DNA of 64,000 nucleotides, taken from the NCBI RefSeq assembly GCF_003797775.2, contig NZ_CP060725.1:372001-436000 (forward strand), in the 5' to 3' direction. Below the pieces are notes generated by a model. It was not told the origin of the DNA. It did not search any database and worked only from the letters and a program-made list of their open reading frames with translations. The translations under genes and the position numbers were made by a program. Every line of letters begins with the position of its first letter. Positions within the stretch are counted from its first letter, which is position 1. Below, in pieces: positions 33,284-41,462 of the stretch. Origin of the DNA: Sphingopyxis sp. OPL5. GTDB lineage: Bacteria; Pseudomonadota; Alphaproteobacteria; Sphingomonadales; Sphingomonadaceae.

Positions 33284-33301
33284 ATAACCTGCGTTAATCC
33301 G
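33284..33301. repeat. 18-nt palindromic element, copy 2
   Basis: ATAACCTGCGTTAATCCG, one base different from the copy at 922-939, again with TAAC-N4-GTTA symmetry. It lies 33 nt before a stress-type motif reading toward manC. Confidence 0.5.
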
Positions 33302-33334
33302 CCCGGTATTTCGAGCCTTTTCGCGGAAACAGGG

Positions 33335-33359
33335 GCAACTCGCTCGCTTGCGCGGCGTT
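33335..33359 (+). promoter_or_regulatory. EcfG-like promoter before manC
   Basis: GCAAC, 16 bases, CGTT, one mismatch in the -35. It lies 112 nt before the manC start, farther than most sites, so the target is less sure. Confidence 0.4.
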
Positions 33360-33471
33360 CGTGCGGACATGGTCCAGCCGGTCGCAAATTTCGAAAACGG
33401 CGGAGAGTCTCGGCGCGCTGCGATCGGGTCGAGTTCGCGCGCCTCCGCCCCGACCCTGGAAGGTTGATCCT

Positions 33472-34503
33472 ATGTCTGCGACGATCCAGCCCGTCATTCT
33501 TTGCGGCGGCGCGGGTACGCGGCTCTGGCCCGCTTCCCGCGGCGCGCGTGCCAAACAGTTCCTGGATATCATCGGAAAGGAGAGCCTGTTCGCCCGCACG
33601 CTCGATCGGGCAACCGGAGCCGGCTTTTCGGCGCCGCTCATCGTGTGCGGCGACGAGCATGTCGCGATGGTGCGCGAGCAATCCGAGGGTCGCGATCTTC
33701 GGCTGATCGTCGAGCCTGCGGCGCGCAACACCGCCGCCGCCATCGCGCTCGCGGTCGCTTCGTCGGCCGATGACGTTCTGCTGCTCGTCATGCCGAGCGA
33801 TCATGTCATCGCCGATGTAGCCGCATTCCGGGGCGCCATCGCCAAAGCCGCCGATCTGGCGCGCGACGACTGGCTGGTCACATTCGGCATCGCCCCCGAT
33901 CGGCCCGACATCGGCTTCGGCTACATCGCCAGCGGCGCACCGCTCGGCAACGTGGGATTTGCCGTCGCCCGCTTCGTCGAGAAGCCGCCGCTCGCCGATG
34001 CCGAAGCGATGCTTCGCGAGGGTGGCTACAGCTGGAACGCCGGCATCTTCCTCTTCCGGGCCGGTCGCATGCGCGAGGCGATGCTCACGCATTGCCCGGC
34101 CATATATCGCGCGGCGGAAGCCGCGGTCGCCAATGCGCTGCACGATGGCGATGCCCTGCACGCGGCAAGCGCGCCGTTCGAACAGGCGCCGTCAGATTCG
34201 ATCGACTCTGCCGTGATGGAGAAAGACGCCCGCGTCGCGGTCGTCCCCGTGTCGATGGGCTGGTCGGACCTAGGCAGCTGGCAGGCGGTGCACGCGCTCG
34301 CAGGTGCCGACGCAGCCGGTAATGCTTGCAGCGACGATCTTTTCGCACACGACAGCCACAATTGCCTCGTCCGCGCGCCCGGAAAACGCGTGTCGCTCGT
34401 CGGCATGGACAATGTCGGCGTCATCGTCGACGGCGACGATATCCTCGTTATCGCGCTCGACCGATCGCAGGAGGTCCGGGCCGCAGCCAAGGCGCGCGCC
34501 TGA
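33472..34503 (+). CDS. manC: Mannose-1-phosphate guanylyltransferase
   Basis: The 343-residue protein starts with the nucleotidyltransferase signature VILCGGAGTRLWPASRGARAKQFL, has RNTAAAIALA, the FVEKP motif, YSWNAGIFLF and VSMGWSDLGSW. It makes GDP-mannose from mannose-1-phosphate and GTP for polysaccharide and glycan synthesis. It lacks the C-terminal isomerase domain found in longer bifunctional ManC/AlgA; the separate isomerase gene at 41463-42266 supplies that step. It is followed by the convergent DksA/TraR gene. Confidence 0.9.
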   Translation: MSATIQPVILCGGAGTRLWPASRGARAKQFLDIIGKESLFARTLDRATGAGFSAPLIVCGDEHVAMVREQSEGRDLRLIVEPAARNTAAAIALAVASSADDVLLLVMPSDHVIADVAAFRGAIAKAADLARDDWLVTFGIAPDRPDIGFGYIASGAPLGNVGFAVARFVEKPPLADAEAMLREGGYSWNAGIFLFRAGRMREAMLTHCPAIYRAAEAAVANALHDGDALHAASAPFEQAPSDSIDSAVMEKDARVAVVPVSMGWSDLGSWQAVHALAGADAAGNACSDDLFAHDSHNCLVRAPGKRVSLVGMDNVGVIVDGDDILVIALDRSQEVRAAAKARA

Positions 34504-34533
34504 AGTCATGCCCCGGCTCGCTTTCCCAAAGGG

Positions 34534-34797
34534 TCAGCGCAGCTGACTGTCCTTGCTTCCCCGGCGGTTGAAACCGGCCGGACGGCGTTCGGCGTCGCGA
34601 AGCGTCTGGCACCCGATGCAGGTACGGCTCGCGGGCAAGGCCTTTCGCCGCGCCTCCGGAATCCGCTCGCCGCAATCGTCGCAATAGTCCGCGCCCTTGC
34701 CGGACAGCAGCCGCAGGCGCGCCTCCTTGACGGCATCGCTCACCGTGTCGTCGATCTGCTCCTGAACGGCGCCGTCGCGCGCCCAGCCATTCGCCAT
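34534..34797 (-). CDS. DksA/TraR-family zinc-finger protein
   Basis: From ATG 34797 the protein has 87 residues. A helical part (AVQEQIDDTVSDAVKEARLRLL) precedes a four-Cys zinc finger: C-x-x-C in YCDDCGERIPEARRKAL and C-x-x-C in RTCIGCQTLRD. This is the short TraR-like layout, which binds the RNA polymerase secondary channel to alter promoter choice under stress. A GCAAC-N17-CGTT motif has its -10 33 nt before the start, so it is probably a general-stress gene. It is divergent from ligD. Confidence 0.85.
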   Translation of the reverse strand: MANGWARDGAVQEQIDDTVSDAVKEARLRLLSGKGADYCDDCGERIPEARRKALPASRTCIGCQTLRDAERRPAGFNRRGSKDSQLR

Positions 34798-34828
34798 GTT
34801 GAAGCTCCCTATCTCGGGGACGAAAATG

Positions 34829-34856
34829 GGAACGCATGGCGGGGCGGGCAAGTTGC
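34829..34856. promoter_or_regulatory. Overlapping divergent stress promoters of the DksA/TraR gene and ligD
   Basis: On the minus strand 34856-34831 reads GCAAC, 17 bases, CGTT, 33 nt before the DksA/TraR start. On the plus strand 34829-34854 reads GGAAC, 17 bases, AGTT, 45 nt before ligD. The two motifs overlap almost fully, so one region may serve both genes. Confidence 0.5.
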
Positions 34857-34899
34857 CCCGCCACCGGGAACGATCGCGGCGCCGGATGGTCTTGAGTCC

Positions 34900-36783
34900 A
34901 TGGCCAGAAAGACCGCCGCACCGAGCCCTGCAGACCGCGCCCCCTCTTCGAAGCGCGGCGAACGAAAGGCTGCGGCTCCCCCGCCCTTTCGTCCGGTCCA
35001 GCTGGCGACGCTCGTCGACAGCGTTCCCGCCGGCAGGGGCTGGGTTCACGAGATGAAATATGACGGCTACCGCCTGCTGATCGCGGTCGGCGGCGGCGAG
35101 GCCCGCGCCTATACGCGCTCGGGTCTCGACTGGTCGGAGCGCTTCGCGCCGCTCCTCGCCGAGGCCGTAAAGTTGAAGGTGGACAGTGCGTTGATCGACG
35201 GCGAAGCGGTCGTGCTCGATGCTGAAGGCCGCTCGCGCTTCCAGTCGTTGCAAAACGCCCTCAAGGCCACCCCGGACAGCATCGACTATTTCGCGTTCGA
35301 TCTCCTCGAGCTCGACGGCGAGGATCTGACCCCCCTCCCCCTCCTCGACCGCAAGGCGCATCTCGCCAAAATCCTTCCCAAGGCCTCCAGGCATATCCGC
35401 TTCTCGGACCATATCGAGGGCAGCGGCGAGAAGCTGCTCGAAAGCTTCTGCGCCGCAGGTCTCGAAGGAGTCATCTCGAAGAAGGCCGACGCGCGCTATG
35501 TCGGCTCGCGCGCGGGAAGCTGGCTCAAGGCGAAGTGCATCAAGCGGCAGGAGTTCGTCATCGTCGGCTGGACGCCTTCCGACAAGTCGCGCGCGTTCCG
35601 CTCGCTCATGCTCGGCGTGCATGAGAAGGGCGCGCTGCGCTACGCGGGCAAGGTCGGGACCGGATTCGATACCGAGGAGCTCTTCCGCCTCCAGGCGATG
35701 ATGAAGCCGCTCGAACGAAAGGAGCCGACGGTGAAGGCGCCCCGCACCGAGACGCGCGGCGCGCACTGGATCGAGCCGAAGCTCGTCGCCGAGATCGCTT
35801 TTACCGAGATGACAAACGAGGGCACGCTCCGCCACCCGAGCTATCTCGGACTTCGCGAAGACAAGAAGCCGGAGGCCGTGGTCGTAGAGAGCGAAGAAAA
35901 GGTTGCGGTGGCGACGAGCATCTTCCCCGTTCCGATCAGCAACTCCGACCGCGTCATCTTTCCCGAGGCGGGGCTCACCAAGGGCGAGCTTGCAGAATAT
36001 TATGCCGCACTCGCGCCGATCATGCTGCTGTGGGCGGGTTCGCGCCCGATCAGCCTCGTGCGCTGTCCGCAGGGCCGCGCCAAGAAATGCTTCTTCCAGA
36101 AACATGATGCCGGAAGCTTCGGCGATTCGGTGAAGCAGGTCGCGATCGAGGAGAAGGATGGCGACAACCAGCCCTATCTCTACATGGACACGCCCGAGGG
36201 CCTGATGACCTGCGTCCAGATGGGCACGATCGAATTCCATGGCTGGGGCGCGCGCATCGAGGATGTCGAGAAGGCCGATCGGCTCGTCTTCGATCTCGAT
36301 CCCGACGTCGGTCTCGATTTCGAGGCGGTGCGCAGCGCCGCCTTCCAGTTCCGCGACATCCTGAAGCAGATGGGCCTCGAGACCTTCCCGATGCTAACCG
36401 GCGGCAAGGGCGTCCATGTGATCGCCCCGCTCGTGCCGCGCGCCGAATGGCCCGAGGTCAAGGACTTCGCGCACCGGCTCGCCCGCGCCGTCGCGCAAAT
36501 GGATCCCGACCGCTTCACCGCCGCCCTCCCCAAGGCGCAGCGCAAGGGCCGGATCTTCGTCGATTATCTCCGCAACCAGCGCGGCGCGACTGCGGTGATG
36601 CCCTATTCGGCGCGCGCCCGCGAGGGCGCGCCGGTCGCCGCGCCCATCAGCTGGAAGGAAATGGAGACGATCGACAAGCCGTCGCATTTCCGCATCACCG
36701 ACGCGAAGGAGCTTCTGAAGCGCGCCGGCCTCAAGGCCCTGCAAGGCTGGGGCCGCGCCGACCAGACGCTGCCCGACCTGTGA
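34900..36783 (+). CDS. ligD: NHEJ DNA ligase D lacking the phosphoesterase domain
   Basis: The 627-residue protein has an ATP-dependent ligase domain first (about 30-320; adenylated Lys K53 in EMKYDGYR, then DGEAVVLD, EGVISKKAD and WLKAKC) and a primase-polymerase domain second (about 340-627; RPISLVRCPQG, FDLDPDVGLDFEAV, GGKGVHVIAPL). The 3'-phosphoesterase domain found in many LigD proteins is absent. It joins broken DNA ends with Ku. The next gene, an exonuclease III, starts inside its stop and may supply the end-cleaning that is missing. Confidence 0.92.
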   Translation: MARKTAAPSPADRAPSSKRGERKAAAPPPFRPVQLATLVDSVPAGRGWVHEMKYDGYRLLIAVGGGEARAYTRSGLDWSERFAPLLAEAVKLKVDSALIDGEAVVLDAEGRSRFQSLQNALKATPDSIDYFAFDLLELDGEDLTPLPLLDRKAHLAKILPKASRHIRFSDHIEGSGEKLLESFCAAGLEGVISKKADARYVGSRAGSWLKAKCIKRQEFVIVGWTPSDKSRAFRSLMLGVHEKGALRYAGKVGTGFDTEELFRLQAMMKPLERKEPTVKAPRTETRGAHWIEPKLVAEIAFTEMTNEGTLRHPSYLGLREDKKPEAVVVESEEKVAVATSIFPVPISNSDRVIFPEAGLTKGELAEYYAALAPIMLLWAGSRPISLVRCPQGRAKKCFFQKHDAGSFGDSVKQVAIEEKDGDNQPYLYMDTPEGLMTCVQMGTIEFHGWGARIEDVEKADRLVFDLDPDVGLDFEAVRSAAFQFRDILKQMGLETFPMLTGGKGVHVIAPLVPRAEWPEVKDFAHRLARAVAQMDPDRFTAALPKAQRKGRIFVDYLRNQRGATAVMPYSARAREGAPVAAPISWKEMETIDKPSHFRITDAKELLKRAGLKALQGWGRADQTLPDL

Positions 36784-37583
36784 AGATCGCGACCTATAAT
36801 GTGAACGGCATCGCCGGCCGCCTCGACATTCTGCTCGGCTGGCTCGCGCAGGCCGAGCCCGACATCGTTTGCCTGCAGGAATTGAAAGCCCCTCAGGAGA
36901 AATTCCCCGAGAAGGCGATCCGCGACGCGGGCTATGACGTGATCTGGCACGGCCAGAGCCGCTGGAACGGCGTCGCGATGCTGAGCCGCGTCGGCGAAAT
37001 CCACGAAACGCGCCGCGGCCTCCCCGGCGATCCCGGCGACGAGCAGAGCCGCTACATCGAAGCGGCGGTCGGCGGCATCCTCGTCGCCGGCCTCTATCTT
37101 CCGAACGGCAATCCCTGGCCGGGTCCGAAGTTCGATTACAAGATGCAGTGGATGGCGCGTCTCGACGCGCATCTGACAACGCTCTTCGATCTCGACGCCC
37201 CCGTCGTCATTTGCGGCGACTTCAACGTCATTCCCACCGACCTCGATGTGTACAAACCCGAGAATTGGAAGAAGGACGCGCTCTTCGCGCCCGAAGCCAA
37301 AGCCGCCTATCGCCGCATCCTCGACCAGGGCTGGACCGATGCGATCCGCCACCTGCATCCCGATGAGCGCATCTACAGCTTCTGGGCCTATTGGCGGCGC
37401 TCGTTCGAACGCAATGCCGGCATCCGCATCGACCATCTGCTGCTGAACAAGCCCGCGGCGAAGCGGCTCGAGGCAGCCGGCGTCGACACCCGCCCGCGGG
37501 CGCTCGACAAGACGAGCGACCATGCGCCCGCCTGGATCGAACTTGGCGCGGGCTCCACAAAGCGAAAGCGCAAGGCGTCATGA
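36780..37583 (+). CDS. xth: Exodeoxyribonuclease III
   Basis: From GTG 36780, overlapping the ligD stop, the protein has 267 residues. Family motifs are in order: NVNGIAGRL, LQELKAP (Glu for metal), W-x-GVAMLSR, GLYLPNG, CGDFNV, IRIDHLLL and TSDHAP. ExoIII/AP endonuclease nicks abasic sites and removes 3' blocks and 3' phosphates. Direct coupling to a LigD without its own phosphoesterase domain suggests that it prepares ends for NHEJ. It overlaps the next gene by four bases. Confidence 0.9.
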   Translation: MKIATYNVNGIAGRLDILLGWLAQAEPDIVCLQELKAPQEKFPEKAIRDAGYDVIWHGQSRWNGVAMLSRVGEIHETRRGLPGDPGDEQSRYIEAAVGGILVAGLYLPNGNPWPGPKFDYKMQWMARLDAHLTTLFDLDAPVVICGDFNVIPTDLDVYKPENWKKDALFAPEAKAAYRRILDQGWTDAIRHLHPDERIYSFWAYWRRSFERNAGIRIDHLLLNKPAAKRLEAAGVDTRPRALDKTSDHAPAWIELGAGSTKRKRKAS

Positions 37584-37957
37584 CGCGCACCATCGCCGGC
37601 TGGAAGCTGCCACCAGCCGAGAGCGACCAGCTGCTTGAACGGTTCGAACCGCGCTATGCCGAGCTGGTTGCCGACCATGTGACGCTCCGCTTCGGGACCG
37701 CCGAGGACACGCCCCTACCCGCCGCGCACGCGGGCGAGATCGTCGGCGAAGTCGACGACGGCGCGGGCGTCCAGGCGCTCGTCGTGCGCATCGGCGGCAC
37801 CACCGATCGCGGCGACGGCAGCCATTATCATATCACCTGGTCGCTTGGGCCGGGCCGCGAGGCGAAGGAGAGCAACGACGTGCTCGCCGCAACGAAATGG
37901 CAGCGGGTGCATCCTCCGATCGCCATCGCGCTCGCGCCCGCGCGCTGGACCGTCTGA
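37580..37957 (+). CDS. Possible 2H-phosphoesterase-like protein in the NHEJ operon
   Basis: This 125-residue protein starts inside the xth stop (ATGA). It carries two H-hydrophobic-T motifs: DHVTLRFG (H33) and YHITWSLG (H84), 51 residues apart. That pair is the mark of 2H phosphoesterases, which cleave 2',3'-cyclic or related phosphoesters, also found in the phosphodiesterase part of fungal tRNA ligases. No other domain is visible. Its place between ligD-xth and ku suggests end processing; this is an inference from motifs and neighbours. Confidence 0.6.
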   Translation: MTRTIAGWKLPPAESDQLLERFEPRYAELVADHVTLRFGTAEDTPLPAAHAGEIVGEVDDGAGVQALVVRIGGTTDRGDGSHYHITWSLGPGREAKESNDVLAATKWQRVHPPIAIALAPARWTV

Positions 37958-38085
37958 CAAGCTCGGATCGGCAAGTCGCGGGCCGCGAAAACGGCAGGCG
38001 CGCGCGTTCGCGACTGTCCGGCCATTTCCAGCTCCCGCTTTCGATCCCGTTGCGGCGATCGGGCTTCCCTTCCCATCGCCGGCGC

Positions 38086-38110
38086 GGAACGCTCGGCGAC
38101 CGCGCGCATT
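38086..38110 (+). promoter_or_regulatory. EcfG-like promoter of ku
   Basis: GGAAC, 16 bases, CATT. The -35 is exact and the -10 has one mismatch to CGTT. It ends 31 nt before the ku start. In Sinorhizobium meliloti the NHEJ genes are known to be under the general stress sigma RpoE2, which supports it. Confidence 0.45.
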
Positions 38111-38140
38111 GAAGGAGCATTGGCAAAGGAGTGAGTGACG

Positions 38141-39025
38141 ATGGCTGCGCGCCCTTATTGGAAAGGCCAGATCCGCCTGGCGCTCGTTTCGATCCCGGTC
38201 GAGATCTATTCGGCGACGAAGAGCGGGGCGACGATCGCGTTCAACCAGATCCACGAGCCGACCGGCAAGCGCATCAAATATGAAAAGGTCGTCCCCGGCG
38301 TCGGCCCGGTCGACGTCGACGAGATCGTCAAGGGATTCCAATATGCCAAGGACCAATATGTGCTGCTCGACGACGAGGAGATCGAAGGGGTCAAGCTCGA
38401 GAGCAAGAAGACGCTCGAGCTCACCCAGTTCGTCGAGGCCGAGGATATCGACGAGATCTATTTCGAGAAGCCCTATTATGTCGTCCCCGCCGACGACCTT
38501 GCCGAGGAAGCGTTCATCGTGCTGCGCGAGGCGCTGCGCCGCACGGGCAAGGTCGGTCTCGGCCAGCTCGCGATGCGCGGCCGTGAATATGTCGTCAGCA
38601 TCAAGGCGTGCGGCCGGGGTCTCGTCATGGAGACGCTGCGCTATGCCGACGAGGTCAACAAGGCGGCGAGCTATTTCCGCGACATTGCCGACAGCGATCC
38701 CGACGAAGACCTGCTCGACCTCGCGACGACGCTGATCGACAAGAAGACGGGCAAGTTCGACGCGAGCGACTTTCACGATCGCTATGTCGAGGCGCTGAAG
38801 GAGCTTATCGAGCGCAAGAAGAAGGGCAAGACGCTCAATCTCGACGACGGGAAGGACGAGAAGGCGCCGAGCGGATCGAACGTCGTCGACCTGATGGCGG
38901 CGCTCAAGAAATCGATCGGCGACGGCGGCGGGAAGGCCAAGGCCGCCAGCGCCAAGAAGGCGCCGGCCAAAAAGACGCCGACGAAAAAGGCGCCGACCAA
39001 GACCGCCGCGCGCAAGCGCGCATGA
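38141..39025 (+). CDS. ku: NHEJ end-binding protein Ku
   Basis: The 294-residue protein starts MAARPYWKGQIRLALVSIPVEIY, the usual bacterial Ku opening, and shows the bridge-and-barrel core (INFNQIHEPTG-like segment, VLLDDEEIEGV, FEKPYYVVPADD, GRGLVMETLRY). The C-terminus (from about 265) is a Lys/Ala-rich tail with KKAPAKKTPTKKA repeats that binds DNA. Ku forms a ring on DNA ends and recruits LigD, encoded 1.4 kb upstream on the same strand. GTG two codons upstream is an alternative start. Confidence 0.93.
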   Translation: MAARPYWKGQIRLALVSIPVEIYSATKSGATIAFNQIHEPTGKRIKYEKVVPGVGPVDVDEIVKGFQYAKDQYVLLDDEEIEGVKLESKKTLELTQFVEAEDIDEIYFEKPYYVVPADDLAEEAFIVLREALRRTGKVGLGQLAMRGREYVVSIKACGRGLVMETLRYADEVNKAASYFRDIADSDPDEDLLDLATTLIDKKTGKFDASDFHDRYVEALKELIERKKKGKTLNLDDGKDEKAPSGSNVVDLMAALKKSIGDGGGKAKAASAKKAPAKKTPTKKAPTKTAARKRA

Positions 39026-39063
39026 GCTGCACCTTCACAATGCCCGCATTCGCAGTCGGGCGC

Positions 39064-39306
39064 TCAGGCACCGGGACCGAACCGCCGGCGCGCCGGGTTG
39101 CGCTCGCACCGGAAATGATCCTTGATATGCGCGTTGAAATAGGCGCCGAGCGAATCCGCAGCGCAGAGCCCGTCGTAGATCGCGCGCGGGACGCCATGAT
39201 AAAGATATCTGCCGGTGCCCCGGAAGCTGATGGAAAGCACCGACGCCGCCTCGTCATAGGCGACATGGTCGATCATGGTCGAGCGGGTGAAGCGGCGCGC
39301 ACGCAT
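39064..39306 (-). CDS. KTSC-domain protein
   Basis: The ATG at 39306 gives 80 residues. The pattern is that of the small KTSC domain: STMIDHVAYDEAASVLSISF, GRYLYHGVPRAIYDGL and SLGAYFNAHIKDHF. KTSC domains occur alone or fused to lysyl-tRNA-synthetase-like proteins and are of unknown function. ATG 39276 is an alternative but would cut the first strand. It converges on ku. Confidence 0.8.
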   Translation of the reverse strand: MRARRFTRSTMIDHVAYDEAASVLSISFRGTGRYLYHGVPRAIYDGLCAADSLGAYFNAHIKDHFRCERNPARRRFGPGA

Positions 39307-39429
39307 ATGGGCAGAGCGCGCCGCAGCCGCACCGGTTCCCGCCAGGGCGCAGGCGAGCGCGCGCCGGCGGTCCGGGCGAGAGCCCTGTCCCCGCAGACCC
39401 GCCCCGCCCGTCCTTTCCGGCCCTGATCG

Positions 39430-40308
39430 ATGGCGAAGGAGCCGACAGCCGACGAGCTTCGCGCAATCGCCGAACACCGCGGGATGAAACTCGTCCGGTC
39501 GCGAAAGCGAACGCCTGGCGCCGGCGACTATGGGAAGTTCGGCCTCACCGATGCGGCTGGCAAGCCGCTCCTCGGGATCGGCGAACAAGGGCTCACGGCA
39601 AGCGCCGCCGACATCGCGCACTATCTTCGCGGCGGCGCGGCCGACAGCTGGAAACTCTCGGCCGAACGTGAACCCGCGGCGAAGCCTGCCAAGAAGGCAC
39701 CCAAAGCCGCCGAACCTATCGAGGAGCAAGTACCCATACGTCGACGCGGAAAAACGCGTCCGCCACCGTCACCCGAGCCTGTACGAAGGCGGCAGGATCC
39801 GCCGCCGCCGCCGAAAGCCAAGCCGGTGCTGAGGATCGTCAAACCCGAAGCCCTGCCGGAGCCCGAGCTCAGCCTGCGGCCCGCGACGGGCAAGGACCGA
39901 AAAGCTCTCGCCCGTCTGCTCGCCCAGCTTGCCGAGCCGCCCAAGCGCATATCGATCGACGCGAATATCGAGGCGATCGGCAACGCCAAGGCCGGGCTTC
40001 TCGTCGCCGATGCCGGCGGGCTGGTCGGATGCTGCGCCTGGGCGGTCGTTCCGACCTTGCAGCACGGCCTCGTCGGCCGCGTCACCCTGCTGCTTGTCGA
40101 CGGCGAGCGTCGGCGGCGCGGCATCGGGAGGGCGCTCCTGACCGCCGCCGAGACGGCTCTCGCCAAGGGCGGATGCGGCACGATCGAGATCATGAGCGAC
40201 ATCATGATCAACAACGCCCACAACTTCCTGCGCGCGCGGAACTATGAGCAGAAGAGTTACCGCTTCGTCCGTTCGGCGGGAGGGGCGCCAAAGGCCCGGC
40301 GAGACTGA
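39430..40308 (+). CDS. GNAT acetyltransferase with N-terminal extension
   Basis: The 292-residue protein has three parts: an N-terminal domain (1-75, with GLTDAAGKPLLGIGE and ASAADIAHYL), a Pro/Lys/Arg-rich linker (about 80-145) and a GNAT acetyltransferase domain (about 150-292; RPATGKDRKALARLL, acetyl-CoA loop RRRGIGRALLTAAE). The N-terminal part resembles a small domain seen in alphaproteobacterial stress proteins, but I cannot name it. The acceptor is unknown. The gene is separate from both neighbours. Confidence 0.78.
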   Translation: MAKEPTADELRAIAEHRGMKLVRSRKRTPGAGDYGKFGLTDAAGKPLLGIGEQGLTASAADIAHYLRGGAADSWKLSAEREPAAKPAKKAPKAAEPIEEQVPIRRRGKTRPPPSPEPVRRRQDPPPPPKAKPVLRIVKPEALPEPELSLRPATGKDRKALARLLAQLAEPPKRISIDANIEAIGNAKAGLLVADAGGLVGCCAWAVVPTLQHGLVGRVTLLLVDGERRRRGIGRALLTAAETALAKGGCGTIEIMSDIMINNAHNFLRARNYEQKSYRFVRSAGGAPKARRD

Positions 40309-40468
40309 GCGCGCCCCCTACCCGATTATCTTCCGCTACCGGCCATGCGCCTTCCCTTGCCCCACGACATCGGGATAAAGCATCACCGCCGGAACAACGA
40401 GGCGGGCGCCGTCGTCTCTCCCCAGGCGATCGGCTTTCCCTCCGAAGGATCGACCAACGGATGATATC

Positions 40469-41332
40469 ATGTTCGAGCGCCTGACAATTCTTGCCCAGCA
40501 TGCGATGCCGAAGCGGCGGCTGACCGAATTCGCCGGCCGTGTTGCCGCGTCGTCGGGCCGGCTGACCCCGCGACTGATCCAATGGTTCGTCGCCAAATAT
40601 GGCGTCGACATGAGCGAAGCGGAAAACCCCGACATCCGCAGCTATGCAAACTTCAACGACTTCTTCACGCGTCCGCTGAAAGCCGGCGCTCGCCCGCGGG
40701 CGGAGGCCGATTTCATCTGTCCGGTCGACGGTGCCATCAGCCAATTCGGCGCCATCGACGATCATCACATCGTCCAGGCCAAGGGCCACCGTTTCACCAC
40801 CACCGCGATACTGGGCGGCGACGCTGCCCTCGCCGCGACGTTTCGCGACGGCAGTTTCGCCAACCTCTATCTTTCGCCCAAGGATTATCACCGGCTGCAC
40901 ATGCCGTGCGACGGGGAGCTCAGACGCATGATCCACGTCCCGGGCTCGCTCTTTTCCGTCAACCCGACGACCGCGCGCGGGGTGCCCGGCCTTTTCGCGC
41001 GCAACGAGCGGGTCATATGCCTGTTCGCGTCCGCCACTCACGGCCATTTTGCGATGATACTCGTAGGTGCGACCATCGTCGGCAGCATCGCAACGTCATG
41101 GCATGGCGTGGTGAATGCAAAGCGATCGGGCAAGATATCGTCATGGTCCTACGCCCCCGATGAAGTCTCGCTGCGCAAGGGCGACGAGATGGGTCGCTTT
41201 CTCCTCGGCTCCACGATCGTGATGCTGTTCGAGAAGCAAGCGATCGCGTTCAACCCCGACTGGTTTCCCGAACGGCCGGTGCGCCTCGGAGAGGAGATGG
41301 GAAGCGCCGTAGAAAAAGCCTCGGGCGGATAG
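40469..41332 (+). CDS. psd: Phosphatidylserine decarboxylase
   Basis: The 287-residue protein matches the E. coli-type enzyme: MPKRRLTEFAGRVAASSG, NFNDFFTRPLK, CPVDGAISQFG, YLSPKDYHRLHMPCDG, the catalytic His in ATHGHFAMILVGA, and LLGSTIVMLF with the LGST site where self-cleavage makes the pyruvoyl group. It converts phosphatidylserine to phosphatidylethanolamine at the inner membrane. A weak GGAAC-N17-CGTC lies about 50 nt upstream. Confidence 0.93.
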   Translation: MFERLTILAQHAMPKRRLTEFAGRVAASSGRLTPRLIQWFVAKYGVDMSEAENPDIRSYANFNDFFTRPLKAGARPRAEADFICPVDGAISQFGAIDDHHIVQAKGHRFTTTAILGGDAALAATFRDGSFANLYLSPKDYHRLHMPCDGELRRMIHVPGSLFSVNPTTARGVPGLFARNERVICLFASATHGHFAMILVGATIVGSIATSWHGVVNAKRSGKISSWSYAPDEVSLRKGDEMGRFLLGSTIVMLFEKQAIAFNPDWFPERPVRLGEEMGSAVEKASGG

Positions 41333-41462
41333 CCGATCAACCTTGTAACACGCGCGGCAGCCGACGCGCCTCGCTAGGCGTCTCGGGCGGCAGGACGGTG
41401 CCAGGCCAGTTGGCGCAGGCGGATCGCCCTCCATCGGTGACGCGCCAAGGTTGCGCAAGGCG

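Larger units (their letters stand above)
33110..33471. other. Intergenic stretch with palindrome and promoter-like motif
   Basis: No gene is supported with confidence. It holds copy 2 of the 18-nt palindromic element (33284-33301) and a GCAAC-N16-CGTT motif (33335-33359). Short minus-strand frames near 33116-33370 end with a plausible-looking GWGGLPVGLYLRLMQP but lack a proper start. Confidence 0.4.

Noticed and set aside
34534..36240. 568-residue minus-strand frame ending as the DksA/TraR protein
   Set aside because: Only the last 87 residues are family-like; the rest lies antisense to ligD and crosses the divergent promoter.
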